A DNA stretch of 58,375 nucleotides, from positions 1 through 58,375 of the forward strand of contig NZ_JAKGAK010000020.1 in the NCBI RefSeq assembly GCF_023061185.1. Reading direction: 5' to 3'. The notes below the pieces were generated by a model. That model was not told the origin of the DNA. It saw only the letters and a list, made by a program, of their open reading frames with translations, and ran no database searches. Below are positions 37,286-46,892 of the stretch, piece by piece. Positions within the stretch are counted from its first letter, which is position 1. The number at the start of each line of letters is the position of its first letter. The position numbers and the translations under genes are program-made. The stretch is from Chromohalobacter beijerinckii (GTDB taxonomy: Bacteria; Pseudomonadota; Gammaproteobacteria; Pseudomonadales; Halomonadaceae).

Positions 37286-37362
37286 CGACGCCTTCGATAG
37301 TAAAAGCAATTCCTCATAAAAATGCGGCGCCGTATTGCCGCCCCACTCTCGAGAGGCCTGGC

Positions 37363-39093
37363 ATGATTCGACTTACCTTGCGCCATGGACGACGTCTGGC
37401 ACTGTGCGCATTACTTACTACCCTGTCGCTTCCCGCCATCGCTCAACAAGCGATTCTCGAAGGCGAGCGCTTCCATCCCCAGGAAGGCCAACACGGCATG
37501 GCGGCCACCAGCCATTACCTGGCCTCGAAGATTGCCCGCGACGTCATGCAAGACGGCGGCAACGCCGTCGACGCGGCGGTCACCGCAGGGTTCGCACTGG
37601 CCGTCACACAACCCCGCTCCGGCAACATCGGCGGCGGCGGTTTCATGCTGATCTCCGATGAAGAAAGTGGTGACGTCATCGCCATCGATTATCGTGAAAA
37701 GGCGCCAGCGGCGGCCTATGAAACGATGTTCCAGAACGAACAGGGCGAGGCCGTCTCCGAGCTTTCCCGCTACACTCACAACGCCTCCGGCGTGCCCGGC
37801 ACCGTTGCCGGCCTGGCGCTAGCGCTGGAGAAATATGGCACCCTCAGCCTCGCCGATGCCTTGGCACCCGCCATTCGACTCGCCGAGGAAGGCTTCGAGA
37901 TACCGCCGCGCTTCGCGGAAGGACTCGAGCAGTCTCAAGATCGGCTCAAACAATGGGATTCGACGCGCGAGGTATTCTACAAGCCGGACGGCTCGCTATA
38001 TCGCGCTGGTGAACGTTTCCGTCAGCCGGACCTGGCCGCCACGCTCAAGCGCATCGCCGAGCACGGCCCGCGCGAGTTCTACGAGGGCAAAACCGCCGAA
38101 CTCATCGCCGCCGAAATGGAAAAACACGACGGCCTCATGACCGCCGAGGATCTGGCTGCCTACCGGCCCACGCTTCGCGATTCCGTACATGGCAACTATC
38201 GCGGCTACGACGTCTATGCCATGAGCCCGCCTTCCAGCGGTGGCGCGCATATCGTACAGATGCTCAACATCCTCGAGGGTTACGACATCGGCGAGATGGG
38301 CTTCAACTCGGCTCGCACCATCCACGTCATGTCTGAGGCGATGAAGCGCGCTTATGCCGACCGCGCCGAGTATTTGGGCGATACCGATTTCGTCGATGTA
38401 CCACTCGAAGGCATCACCTCCAAAGACTATGCCGACGAACTGCGCGAACAGATCGACCTGGGGCGCGCCACGCCCAGCGATGCCATCGCTGCGGGTGACC
38501 CGCTGCCTTATGAGTCCAACGAAACCACGCACTTCTCGATCGCCGACGATAACGGCCTGGCCGTTTCCAATACCTATACGATCAACTTCAGCTACGGCTC
38601 GGGCATCGTCGTCGATGGCGCAGGCTTCTTGCTCAACAATGAAATGGACGACTTTTCCGCCAAACCGGGCACACCCAATGCCTACGGGCTGATCGGCGGT
38701 GAAGCCAACAAGATCGAGCCCGAAAAGCGCATGCTGTCATCGATGACGCCGACCATCGTCAAGAAAGATGGCAAGAACTTCCTGATCACCGGCAGCCCCG
38801 GTGGATCACGCATCATCACCACGACGCTGCAAGTCGTCATGAATGTCATCGATCATGACATGAACGTGCAAAGCGCCGTGAGTGTGCCGCGCATTCACCA
38901 TCAATGGCTGCCCGACGAGATCCGCATCGAGGAAGGCATCAGCCCGGATACTATCGGCCTGCTCGAATCCATGGGCCATACGATTTCGCAGCAAGACGCG
39001 ATGGGAGCCGCGCAATCGGTGCTGATCGAGAACGGCCACTTCTACGGCGGAGCAGACCCGCGTCGCTCGACGTCTTCAGCATTAGGGCTTTGA
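37363..39093 (+). CDS. ggt: Gamma-glutamyltransferase (periplasmic)
   Basis: A 576-residue precursor with a signal peptide (LALCALLTTLSLPAIAQQ). It self-cleaves before Thr388 in ETTHFSIAD to give large and small subunits, Thr388 becoming the nucleophile. The substrate-binding segments GGGGFMLI-like GNIGGGGFMLIS, SGVPGTVAGLALALEKYG, and LSSMTPTIV followed by GSPGGSRIITT are intact. It hydrolyses or transfers the gamma-glutamyl group of glutathione and related compounds in the periplasm. The ATG at 37363 is preferred to upstream in-frame codons because it starts the signal peptide and follows GAGAGG. Confidence 0.93.
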   Translation: MIRLTLRHGRRLALCALLTTLSLPAIAQQAILEGERFHPQEGQHGMAATSHYLASKIARDVMQDGGNAVDAAVTAGFALAVTQPRSGNIGGGGFMLISDEESGDVIAIDYREKAPAAAYETMFQNEQGEAVSELSRYTHNASGVPGTVAGLALALEKYGTLSLADALAPAIRLAEEGFEIPPRFAEGLEQSQDRLKQWDSTREVFYKPDGSLYRAGERFRQPDLAATLKRIAEHGPREFYEGKTAELIAAEMEKHDGLMTAEDLAAYRPTLRDSVHGNYRGYDVYAMSPPSSGGAHIVQMLNILEGYDIGEMGFNSARTIHVMSEAMKRAYADRAEYLGDTDFVDVPLEGITSKDYADELREQIDLGRATPSDAIAAGDPLPYESNETTHFSIADDNGLAVSNTYTINFSYGSGIVVDGAGFLLNNEMDDFSAKPGTPNAYGLIGGEANKIEPEKRMLSSMTPTIVKKDGKNFLITGSPGGSRIITTTLQVVMNVIDHDMNVQSAVSVPRIHHQWLPDEIRIEEGISPDTIGLLESMGHTISQQDAMGAAQSVLIENGHFYGGADPRRSTSSALGL

Positions 39094-39126
39094 GTGCTAG
39101 GTAGAGCTAGGTGGAGGCGAGCCGCC

Positions 39127-40281
39127 ATGCCCATCGTATGGATCGCCCTGGCCGAGCTGTTCGGCACCGCATTGTGGTTCACCCCCAATGCAGTGATCGG
39201 CGACCTGGAGCGTGAATGGACGCTCGCCGCTCATGACCTGGGTTGGCTCACTGGTGCCGTCCAGGTCGGCTTTCTCCTGGGCACGTTGATGATCGGCCTG
39301 AGCGGCCTTCCCGACCGACGCGACGCAAGCCGCCTGTTCGCCACCTGTTGCCTGATCGGCGCCCTAAGCAATGGCCTGCTTCCCTGGGCAGGTGGCCTGT
39401 GGCCAGCCGTGGCACTACGCCTCGCCACCGGCATGGCACTGGCTGGCATCTACCCGGTAGGCATGAAGCTCATGGTCGGCTGGGCGCCACAACGTACGGG
39501 GCTCGGGCTGGCGTGGCTGGTGGGCATGCTGGTCATCGGGACCGCGACGCCGCATCTTCTGGCCGGGCTATCACTGGGGGGAGATTGGCGCAGCGCCTTG
39601 TGGTGCGCCTCGCTGCTGGCCCTCATAGCGGGCATCATGATCTGGCATCTCGGTGAGGCCCCTCAGTTGCGCAAATCGAGCGGCGAGACACCGCGTTGGG
39701 CAGGGCTCGGCGCCTTTAGAATCGAAGAATTCAGACACGCCGCCAGCGCCTACTTCGGACACATGTGGGAGCTTTATACGCTATGGGCGCTGATACCTCT
39801 TCTTCTGGCCACGGCGCTGCCAACCCTGACGACCACACAACTGGCGCTCGGTAGTTTCGCGCTGATCGCCATCGGCGGACCGGGGTGCTGGCTGGGTGGC
39901 TGGCTGAGTCTGCACCTAGGCAGTCATCGCATCGCCCAGTTGGGATTGAGCGGCTCGGCCGCCTGCTGTCTATTGTACCCTTGGCTCAGCGGCGTATCGG
40001 GGGTCTGGGCGGCATTGTTCCTGGCGCTTTGGAGTCTACTTGCGGTCATCGACTCGCCGCATTTCTCGGCGCTATCGGCACGCGCCTGTCCGGCGTCGCT
40101 GGTCGGCAGCGCCCTGACCCTGCAAAATGCCATCGGCTATGCGGTATCAGCGGCATCCTTGGCATGGCTGCTTCCCGCCTGGTCGACACTAGGCCCTTGG
40201 GTCGCCTGGCTGATGTTGCCCGGTCCACTGATCGGCCTGTGGGTCCTGCGGTCACGCCAAAAGGGCTTCGCGCACTCTTGA
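39127..40281 (+). CDS. Major facilitator superfamily transporter
   Basis: A 384-residue protein with about 12 membrane segments. The loop 2-3 region GLSGLPDRRDASRLF matches the MFS D-R-x-x-R motif, and RLATGMALAGIYPVGMKLM fits helix 4. Substrate cannot be told. It starts 33 nt after ggt with GGAGG upstream, so it may be cotranscribed and move a product of glutathione breakdown, which is only positional inference. Confidence 0.78.
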   Translation: MPIVWIALAELFGTALWFTPNAVIGDLEREWTLAAHDLGWLTGAVQVGFLLGTLMIGLSGLPDRRDASRLFATCCLIGALSNGLLPWAGGLWPAVALRLATGMALAGIYPVGMKLMVGWAPQRTGLGLAWLVGMLVIGTATPHLLAGLSLGGDWRSALWCASLLALIAGIMIWHLGEAPQLRKSSGETPRWAGLGAFRIEEFRHAASAYFGHMWELYTLWALIPLLLATALPTLTTTQLALGSFALIAIGGPGCWLGGWLSLHLGSHRIAQLGLSGSAACCLLYPWLSGVSGVWAALFLALWSLLAVIDSPHFSALSARACPASLVGSALTLQNAIGYAVSAASLAWLLPAWSTLGPWVAWLMLPGPLIGLWVLRSRQKGFAHS

Positions 40282-40349
40282 GCTACCGCTATACTCGCAG
40301 CCAAGCTTCAACTATCTTTTTCCTTTTCATTTCAGGACACACGATACGC

Positions 40350-40961
40350 ATGCGCCGGCTCATTACGGTCAGAACACGTCCCGCGTTCGCTCTCGTCGCA
40401 CTACTCATGACGCCACTACTCATGATCGGTTGCGCCCAGAGCCCTCAGATTCTTCAGGTCAAGCCCGATATCGGGACGGATCTTCCTCACACGGGGAACG
40501 GACAGGAAATTGCCCTGAGCGTGGTCGACGGACGCCGAAGCGATGTGCTGGGCACGCGCTCCGGCTCACCCGCGTCGACATCGACGATCCGCGTCCCCGC
40601 GCATGACGTCATCCCCAAGCTACAGACGCAGGCGGAACAGGCATTGCGTCGCATGGGCTTCTCACCCGTCGAGGACGGTAGCGCCAACGCGACGTTAACG
40701 TTGACGCTTGCCGATCTCAGTTACGCCCCTGTCGAAGCCGATGCACCGCTACTCGACGCCGCGCAGCTACAGGCAGTGCTGCATGCCCAGGTCGCCAACG
40801 ATGGCGGCACATATACCGGCACCTATACGGCCAAGCGCAAGCAGAGCTTCGCGATCAAGCCCGACTGGGACTCCAACAACCGCATGGTCAGCGACCTGCT
40901 GAGCAATGCTTTGCGGCGAGCCTTCAGCGACCCCGAGCTTTCCCGCCAGCTCAAGGACTGA
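40350..40961 (+). CDS. YajG-family lipoprotein
   Basis: A 203-residue precursor with a lipoprotein signal: PLLMIGCAQS has a lipobox-like MIGC, Cys near residue 28 being lipid-modified. The mature part has VVDGRRSDVLGTRSG, then a repeated-strand region ending SDLLSNALRRAFSDPEL, the pattern of the YajG family. Function unknown; outer-membrane attachment is expected. The start codon at 40350 has only a distant AGGA, so a downstream Met cannot be excluded. Confidence 0.82.
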   Translation: MRRLITVRTRPAFALVALLMTPLLMIGCAQSPQILQVKPDIGTDLPHTGNGQEIALSVVDGRRSDVLGTRSGSPASTSTIRVPAHDVIPKLQTQAEQALRRMGFSPVEDGSANATLTLTLADLSYAPVEADAPLLDAAQLQAVLHAQVANDGGTYTGTYTAKRKQSFAIKPDWDSNNRMVSDLLSNALRRAFSDPELSRQLKD

Positions 40962-40985
40962 CGCATGCCGGCGCCGCGACGAGGG

Positions 40986-41627
40986 TCATGCCAGTCGCGG
41001 CCCACGCCTCATCAGCGACCACACGCTTTCCTGCTTGCCGGTGTCATCCGGTGGCCGTGTTTCCAGGTGAGTCAGCTCGAAATTCGCCGCGAACAAACGC
41101 TCGACTTCGTCATCGGCCACCGAATACGGCGGACCGCCCTCAGGCGAGTGCGTATCCACCAAGCTGATCAGCAAGCCTCGCGCACCGGGCAACAATAATT
41201 GCGCCAAGTGAAAGGCATAGCGTTGCCGCGTGGCCTCGGGCAACGCGATCAGCGCCGCACGATCATAGAACGCCGACAACTCTTCGGCCTGCGCGGTATG
41301 GAAATGAAAGAAATCGCCACACCAGAGTTCGATACTGCCCTGACGACAGCACGAGAAAGCCTCCTGCGTGTAGCGTGATATCGGCGCCTCGCTTTCAGCC
41401 ATGAACTGCTCGATGGCCAGCGACGAGAGTTCCAGGCCGAGCACGGGATGCCCCTGCTCGGCCAGCCAGCGCATATCCAGGCTCTTGCCACACAGAGGCA
41501 CCAGCACCTTGCCGCCAGGCTGAGCCCCGAGCGATGGCCAGTGACGTATCAAAGCGTCATGCGGCGCCGACCGATGGAACCCGATCCTGCCTTCCTCCCA
41601 GCGCTCCAACCACTCATCCGTCGGCAT
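40986..41627 (-). CDS. tpm: Thiopurine S-methyltransferase
   Basis: A 213-residue SAM-dependent methyltransferase. TPMT signatures: EWLERWEEGRIGFHR at the N-terminus, KVLVPLCGKSLDMRWLAEQGH for the SAM site, and YDRAALIALPEATRQRYA. Bacterial members methylate selenium and tellurium oxyanions as well as thiopurines. It is convergent with the YajG-like gene, 24 nt away, with no clear hairpin between. Confidence 0.93.
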   Translation of the reverse strand: MPTDEWLERWEEGRIGFHRSAPHDALIRHWPSLGAQPGGKVLVPLCGKSLDMRWLAEQGHPVLGLELSSLAIEQFMAESEAPISRYTQEAFSCCRQGSIELWCGDFFHFHTAQAEELSAFYDRAALIALPEATRQRYAFHLAQLLLPGARGLLISLVDTHSPEGGPPYSVADDEVERLFAANFELTHLETRPPDDTGKQESVWSLMRRGPRLA

Positions 41628-41684
41628 ACGTCGTTAACGCCTCTCTTGTCCATCTTCCATCGTTCACACGTCTGCGACACGCCA

Positions 41685-42302
41685 TTAAAACCATCCACTA
41701 CGGCGCTTACGCCGACGCGGGAGATGCGGCACGATCAGGCCCACCAGCAAGCCGGCCCCGGCCACGGCAGCACCGTAGGTGAAATAACGCATCAAGAGAT
41801 CCTGTTCCTGCGTATCGAGCCGCGCCTTGAGCTCGCGCGTGGTTTCTTCGGCGTCACTGTAAGCGCTATCCAATTCGGCGTTACGCGATTCCAGCTCTTC
41901 GATACGCTCGGCTCTATTGTCCAGCTTCGTGGTCATGCCCTCCACGCGCTGTTCCCATTCTTCATTGATACCGTCGAGCTTCGAGGTCAATTCATCCACA
42001 CGCGCTTGCAACTCGGGCAAGCGCGAGCTGGCACTCGGCGAGTCCTGCAGGTAACGGCTGGGAATCCAGACGGCATCACCATCGTCACCACGGACGCGGC
42101 TATAGTCACCCTGGCGCTCGAGTAGCGTCACGGGATCGCCGCTCTCGAGTGTGCCGACGATACGGTAGCCCTCGGTGGGGCCGCTACGTACATAGGTCGG
42201 CAACTTGTCCGAGACCCAGTACTGCCCATCGTCTTGCGCATGAGCGTTAAAAGCGCAGGCCCCGAGGACCAAGCTCAGCATCAGAGGTTTGATTCTAGAC
42301 AT
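41685..42302 (-). CDS. SH3-domain/coiled-coil membrane protein (TIGR04211/YgiM type)
   Basis: A 205-residue protein: signal peptide (MSRIKPLMLSLVLGACAFNAHA), a bacterial SH3 domain (about residues 26-88, with YVRSGPTEGYRIVGTLESGDPVTLL), a coiled coil (about 95-165, heptads through LPELQARVDELTSKLDGINEEW), one membrane helix (YGAAVAGAGLLVGLIVPHL) and a basic tail RRRKRRSGWF. This order defines the YgiM/TIGR04211 family. The SH3 part faces the periplasm, perhaps binding peptidoglycan. Confidence 0.88.
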   Translation of the reverse strand: MSRIKPLMLSLVLGACAFNAHAQDDGQYWVSDKLPTYVRSGPTEGYRIVGTLESGDPVTLLERQGDYSRVRGDDGDAVWIPSRYLQDSPSASSRLPELQARVDELTSKLDGINEEWEQRVEGMTTKLDNRAERIEELESRNAELDSAYSDAEETTRELKARLDTQEQDLLMRYFTYGAAVAGAGLLVGLIVPHLPRRRKRRSGWF

Positions 42303-42404
42303 AACGTGGCTTCTTCATGAATGACGAACGGCTCACGAGTACGTACTGCTCCACGCGTTGTATCGCCCAGCCAAGAGGACATCCTGTCGCGACTCGGGGG
42401 CGAC

Positions 42405-42426
42405 CATCCACACATTCTGTGGATAA
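42405..42426. promoter_or_regulatory. Perfect DnaA box with an inverted degenerate partner
   Basis: TGTGGATAA (42418-42426) is the complement of the consensus DnaA box TTATCCACA. CCATCCACA (42405-42413) faces it with two mismatches, and TCCACA/TGTGGA can form a hairpin. It lies in the 502-bp gap between the SH3 gene and miaB. One box may be chance or a DnaA-responsive control site. Confidence 0.4.
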
Positions 42427-42690
42427 GTCTTGGGAAAACCGGACCTTGACGGCAGCGAGACCACCGCAATGTCTGTCATAGCGACAAATCGTGCAAATTT
42501 TAACCACTCATCGTCGCGCGATAACCAACTCATCGAAAACGAAAATTCCGCATTCCTGCGTCGATCTTGACTGTCCGCAGCGTACCTTCACGAGGCACCT
42601 CATGCGAGCAACGCTAGCGTATCATAGCCTCGGTATCATCGCGGACGATTCGACTCAGGCGCAAGGCTGGCCCACGATGCCGTCAATCCG

Positions 42691-42696
42691 TATAAT
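42691..42696 (+). promoter_or_regulatory. Consensus -10 element upstream of miaB
   Basis: TATAAT lies 108 nt before the miaB ATG; the -35 region 17 nt upstream (TGGCCC) is poor. It is the best promoter-like element in the 502-bp gap; apart from the DnaA box I see nothing else there. Confidence 0.5.
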
Positions 42697-42804
42697 GTGC
42701 CTTCTTATCCTGGACAAGCGGCTGAGCCACGCATCAAGGCCACGCTTTTACTCACTCCCAATCACGGACATATGTCGGGCGCTCGACGCACCGACCGAAT
42801 CGGT

Positions 42805-44160
42805 ATGGCGAAGAAACTCTTCATCAAGACCCACGGCTGCCAGATGAACGAGTATGACTCCGCACGCATGGCGGATCTACTCGGCGAATCGCATGCACTC
42901 GAGCTGACCGACGACGAGCGGGAGGCCGATGTCATCCTGCTCAATACCTGCTCGATCCGTGAGAAGGCCCAGGAGAAGGTCTTCCACCAGCTCGGGCGCT
43001 GGAAGAAGCTCAAGGCCGCCAATCCCGACCTCGTGATCGGCGTCGGGGGCTGCGTGGCCAGTCAGGAAGGCGACAATATCCAGAAGCGTGCGCCGCATGT
43101 GGACATGGTCTTCGGACCGCAGACCATGCACCGGCTGCCGACCATGCTCGACTCACGCCAAGGCGCGGAGACGGCAGAGACCATCTCCATGGTCGATGTC
43201 ACCTTCCCCGAGATCGAGAAATTCGACCACCTGCCCAAGCCCACGGCAGACGGCGCCACCGCGTTCGTCTCGATCATGGAAGGCTGCTCGAAGTACTGCA
43301 CCTTCTGCGTGGTGCCCTACACCCGTGGTGAAGAGGTTTCGCGGCCCTTCGAGCCGGTGATGGAGGAAGTCATCCACCTCGCCGATCAAGGCGTGCGCGA
43401 GATCAATCTGCTGGGCCAGAACGTCAACGCCTACCGCGGCGAGAACCAGTTGGGCGATGAAATCGACCTCGCCGAGCTGATCGGCTGTGTTGCCGCCGTG
43501 GAAGGCATCGACCGCATCCGCTTCACCACCTCGCATCCCGTGGAATTTTCCGACAGCCTGATCGAGGCCTACGGCGAGATTCCAGAACTGGTCAGCCACT
43601 TGCATCTGCCCGTGCAGGCCGGTTCGGATCGTGTCCTGGCGGCCATGAAGCGCGGCCATACCGTCGAGGAATACGTCGATAAGCTGGAGCGCATCCGCGC
43701 ACTGCGTCCGGACATCAGCTTCTCCTCGGATTTCATCATCGGTTTCCCCGGTGAGACCGAAGAAGACTTCATGAACACCATGGATCTGATCCAGCGCATC
43801 GGTTACGACGCCTCGTTCAGCTTCGTCTATTCCCCGCGCCCGGGCACGCCGGCGGCGAACTTGGAAGACGAAACGCCGGAAGCGACCAAGAAACAGCGCC
43901 TGGCGATCCTGCAGGAACGCCTCAACCAGCAGACCATGCAGATCTCGCGGCGCATGGTCGGCAACACCGAGCGCATTCTGGTCACCGGCTTCTCGCCCAA
44001 GGACCCCGGCCAGCTCTCCGGTCGTACCGAGAACAACCGGGTCGTCAACTTCCGTGCGCCCAACCCGACCGAACTCATCGGTTACTTCGTCGATGTCGAG
44101 ATCACCGAGGCGCTGCCCAACTCCTTGCGTGGCGACCTGGCCTCCCCGGCTCGCTATTGA
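42805..44160 (+). CDS. miaB: tRNA-2-methylthio-N6-dimethylallyladenosine synthase
   Basis: A 451-residue radical-SAM methylthiotransferase that adds the 2-methylthio group to i6A37 of tRNAs reading UNN codons, including tRNA-Trp. The N-terminal UPF0004 domain holds Cys12 ([11 protein letters not shown]) and the [11 protein letters not shown] Cys. The radical-SAM cluster is Cys161, Cys165 and Cys168 ([12 protein letters not shown]). A TRAM domain closes the protein. I start at MAKKLFIK (42805); an in-frame ATG at 42772 would add 11 residues. It heads the miaB-ybeZ-ybeY-corC-lnt run. Confidence 0.96.
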   Translation: MAKKLFIKTHGCQMNEYDSARMADLLGESHALELTDDEREADVILLNTCSIREKAQEKVFHQLGRWKKLKAANPDLVIGVGGCVASQEGDNIQKRAPHVDMVFGPQTMHRLPTMLDSRQGAETAETISMVDVTFPEIEKFDHLPKPTADGATAFVSIMEGCSKYCTFCVVPYTRGEEVSRPFEPVMEEVIHLADQGVREINLLGQNVNAYRGENQLGDEIDLAELIGCVAAVEGIDRIRFTTSHPVEFSDSLIEAYGEIPELVSHLHLPVQAGSDRVLAAMKRGHTVEEYVDKLERIRALRPDISFSSDFIIGFPGETEEDFMNTMDLIQRIGYDASFSFVYSPRPGTPAANLEDETPEATKKQRLAILQERLNQQTMQISRRMVGNTERILVTGFSPKDPGQLSGRTENNRVVNFRAPNPTELIGYFVDVEITEALPNSLRGDLASPARY

Positions 44161-44215
44161 GGCGCTGCTAGCGGTCTTTATCTACTATCGCGACGAATCC
44201 TTGCGCAAGATCATT

Positions 44216-44235
44216 GCCCCGGCATTGTCCGGGGC
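44216..44235 (+). terminator. Hairpin between miaB and ybeZ
   Basis: GCCCCGG (44216-44222) pairs with CCGGGGC (44229-44235), 6-nt loop. No T-run, so probably a partial terminator or processing hairpin within the operon. Confidence 0.5.
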
Positions 44236-44262
44236 GCTAAGCTGAATTCACACTTCCAACCC

Positions 44263-45357
44263 ATGGATCTCCTCGAGTTGAGCCAGAACACTTCGCAGGC
44301 ACATCGCATTCTCACGCTGACACTCGAACCCAACGACCCCATGCGCCTGGCCAGTCTATGCGGGCAGCAGGACGAGCATCTCAAGCTCGTCGAGACTCGT
44401 TTGGGAGTGACGCTGCGCAATCGCGGCAACACTTTTCAGCTCGCAGGCCCCGGCCCTCACGTCAAGGCGGCCGCCAATGTCGTCGAGCATCTCTACCGTG
44501 AGACCGAAGCCAGCGAGCTGACGCCCGACACTGTGCACCTTTTTCTGCAGGAATCCGGCCTCGAGTCACTGGAAGAAGACGAGGAAGCGCTCGACGAGGG
44601 CGGCGTTCTCATCCGCACGCCACGTGCCTTGATCAAGCCACGTGGTCACAATCAGCAGACCTACGTCTCCAGCATTCACGATCACGACATCAATTTCGGG
44701 GTCGGCCCGGCGGGCACCGGCAAGACCTATCTGGCGGTCGCGGCGGCGGTCGAGGCGCTCAACCAGCAACAGGTACGGCGGATTCTTCTGGTGCGCCCGG
44801 CGGTGGAAGCCGGCGAGCGCCTGGGCTTCCTCCCCGGCGATCTGGCACAGAAGATCGACCCTTACCTGCGTCCGCTCTATGACGCGCTCTACGAGATGCT
44901 AGGTTTCGAACAGGTCAACAAGCTGATCGAACGGCAAGTGATCGAGATCGCCCCGCTGGCCTACATGCGCGGGCGCACGCTCAACAATGCCTTCATCATT
45001 CTCGATGAGAGCCAGAACACCACGCGCGAACAAATGAAGATGTTCCTGACGCGTATCGGCTTCGGCTCCACCGCCGTGATCACCGGCGATATCACCCAGG
45101 TCGACCTGCCGCGCGGCAATCAATCGGGGCTGATTCAAGTTCTCGATGTGCTCAAGGGCACCGCAGGGATCGGGGTCACGCATTTCGTCGCCAAGGATGT
45201 GGTCCGCCATCCCCTCGTCCAGCGCATCATCGAAGCCTACGATGCCTTCGAAAGCGCCGAGGAAGAGCAGGAACGCGCCCGCCAAGAACGGCGTGCACAG
45301 GCAAAGCGCGAGAAAGACGACGCGCGCCGCGATAACGACGAGCCGGCAGACGCATGA
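44263..45357 (+). CDS. ybeZ: PhoH-like ATPase YbeZ
   Basis: A 364-residue protein. Walker A FGVGPAGTGKTYLA lies near residues 145-158, and Walker B FIILDESQNTTREQ near 246. The N-terminal 110 residues form the KH-like domain of the PhoH2-type branch. The last 35 residues are highly charged (EEEQERARQERRAQ). YbeZ acts with YbeY in rRNA maturation and ribosome quality control. Its stop overlaps the ybeY start by 4 nt (ATGA). Confidence 0.93.
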   Translation: MDLLELSQNTSQAHRILTLTLEPNDPMRLASLCGQQDEHLKLVETRLGVTLRNRGNTFQLAGPGPHVKAAANVVEHLYRETEASELTPDTVHLFLQESGLESLEEDEEALDEGGVLIRTPRALIKPRGHNQQTYVSSIHDHDINFGVGPAGTGKTYLAVAAAVEALNQQQVRRILLVRPAVEAGERLGFLPGDLAQKIDPYLRPLYDALYEMLGFEQVNKLIERQVIEIAPLAYMRGRTLNNAFIILDESQNTTREQMKMFLTRIGFGSTAVITGDITQVDLPRGNQSGLIQVLDVLKGTAGIGVTHFVAKDVVRHPLVQRIIEAYDAFESAEEEQERARQERRAQAKREKDDARRDNDEPADA

Positions 45358-45815
45358 CCCCCGACATCGACCGTCAGGTCGCCATTGACACGGCAACCGC
45401 GCTTCCCACTCAGGCTGACCTCGAGGCCTGGGTGGGCGCTGTGTTCGCTCGCCATCCCGATGAAGCACGCATGGAAATGACCGTGCGCTTCATCTCCCCT
45501 GAAGAGAGCCAGACCCTCAATCACGACTATCGCGGCAAGGACAAGCCCACCAATGTGCTTTCCTTCCCTTTCGAAACGCCGCCCGGCATGTCCTTGCCAT
45601 TGCTTGGCGACTTGGCGATTTGCCACGACGTCGTCGTCACGGAAGCCGCCGCACAGGAAAAGCACCTGGCCCATCACTACACCCATATGGTGATCCACGG
45701 CACCTTGCATTTGCTTGGCTACGATCATATAGATGAGCGTGAAGCCGAAGAGATGGAAGCGTTGGAGCGCGAGCTACTGGCAGGTTTCAAGATCGGTGAC
45801 CCCTATGCCGAGTGA
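45354..45815 (+). CDS. ybeY: Endoribonuclease YbeY
   Basis: A 153-residue zinc-dependent RNase needed for 16S rRNA 3'-end maturation. The metal site HGTLHLLGYDH is present near residues 114-124, and NHDYRGKDKPTNVLSFPFE is the conserved substrate-side segment. Start overlaps ybeZ. Confidence 0.95.
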   Translation: MTPDIDRQVAIDTATALPTQADLEAWVGAVFARHPDEARMEMTVRFISPEESQTLNHDYRGKDKPTNVLSFPFETPPGMSLPLLGDLAICHDVVVTEAAAQEKHLAHHYTHMVIHGTLHLLGYDHIDEREAEEMEALERELLAGFKIGDPYAE

Positions 45816-45923
45816 ACCCCCGCCTGGCACTCATCTCGACGCCCCGCGATGCCCGGCCAATGGCCGTGCACGTCCTTTTATCATCCCCGCGTTATCGTCC
45901 ATGAGGAACGAGAGACCTATCGC

Positions 45924-46817
45924 ATGAGCGAAGACCGATCGAGCAGCCAGGGTGGCAAATCCTGGCTGGATAAACTGCTGAACGCTTTTTCCAACGACTC
46001 CGATGAACCGAGTTCACGAGACGAGTTGCTCACCTTCCTGCGTGAGGCCGGTACACGACTGCGCCTCGACCAGGATGCGCTGACCATCATCGAAGGCGCG
46101 TTCCAGATCAGCGATCAACAAACGCGCGAGGTGATGATCCCGCGCTCCCAGGTAACCGCCTTGCATGTCGATCAGCGTCCCGAGGACTGCCTGCCGATCA
46201 TCCTCGAGACGGCGCACTCTCGTTACCCGATCATCGACGAGAACCTCGACGAGGTACTCGGCATCGTACTGGTCAAGGATCTCCTGCCGTTGCTCAAGCT
46301 CAGCGACGCTGAGCGCCAACGTTTCCAACTACGCGATATCCTGCGCCCGGCGATGTTCATTCCCGAGTCGAAACGCCTTAACAGCCTGCTCAAGGAATTT
46401 CGCGACACCCATAACCACATGGCAGTGGTGGTCGATGAATACGGTGGCACGGCGGGCATCGTGACCATCGAAGACATCCTCGAGCAGATCGTCGGCGACA
46501 TCGAAGACGAACACGACATCGATGAAGAAGACGACATTCGCGACTTGGGCGACGGCACCTATGCGATTCGCGCCCTGACACCCATCGAGGACTTCAACGA
46601 ACGCTTCGACACGGAATTTCCCGACGAAGAATTCGATACCGTCGGCGGTCTGGTCATGCAGCGCTTCGGGCATCTGCCGCGACGCAACGAATACGCCGAC
46701 CTGGGCACCTGGCGCTTCACCGTGCTCAATGCCGACAACCGCCGTATCCGTCTGTTGCAGGTCTCGCCTTGCCCCGAGGATGATGCCGAAGAGTCCGGGA
46801 ACGACGACAAGCATTAA
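45924..46817 (+). CDS. corC: CorC-like CBS-domain protein
   Basis: A 297-residue soluble protein with two CBS domains (about residues 65-185; DQQTREVMIPRSQV opens the first, MAVVVDEYGGTAGIVTIEDILEQIVGDIEDEHD closes the second) and a C-terminal CorC/HlyC transporter-associated domain (LTPIEDFNERF). Implicated in Mg2+/Co2+ homeostasis. The ATG at 45924 starts the conserved MSEDRSS N-terminus. It lies between ybeY and lnt, as usual. Confidence 0.92.
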   Translation: MSEDRSSSQGGKSWLDKLLNAFSNDSDEPSSRDELLTFLREAGTRLRLDQDALTIIEGAFQISDQQTREVMIPRSQVTALHVDQRPEDCLPIILETAHSRYPIIDENLDEVLGIVLVKDLLPLLKLSDAERQRFQLRDILRPAMFIPESKRLNSLLKEFRDTHNHMAVVVDEYGGTAGIVTIEDILEQIVGDIEDEHDIDEEDDIRDLGDGTYAIRALTPIEDFNERFDTEFPDEEFDTVGGLVMQRFGHLPRRNEYADLGTWRFTVLNADNRRIRLLQVSPCPEDDAEESGNDDKH

Positions 46818-46892
46818 AGCGATCGGGCGCACATGCCATGGCCCACGGCGCCCCGCTCTGTTATAAGAGGCACCTTCGACAAGGAGTGCCTC

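Noticed and set aside
42405-42426. Replication origin
   Set aside because: Only one good DnaA box, no AT-rich unwinding region, and no dnaA, dnaN, gyrB or rnpA genes nearby.
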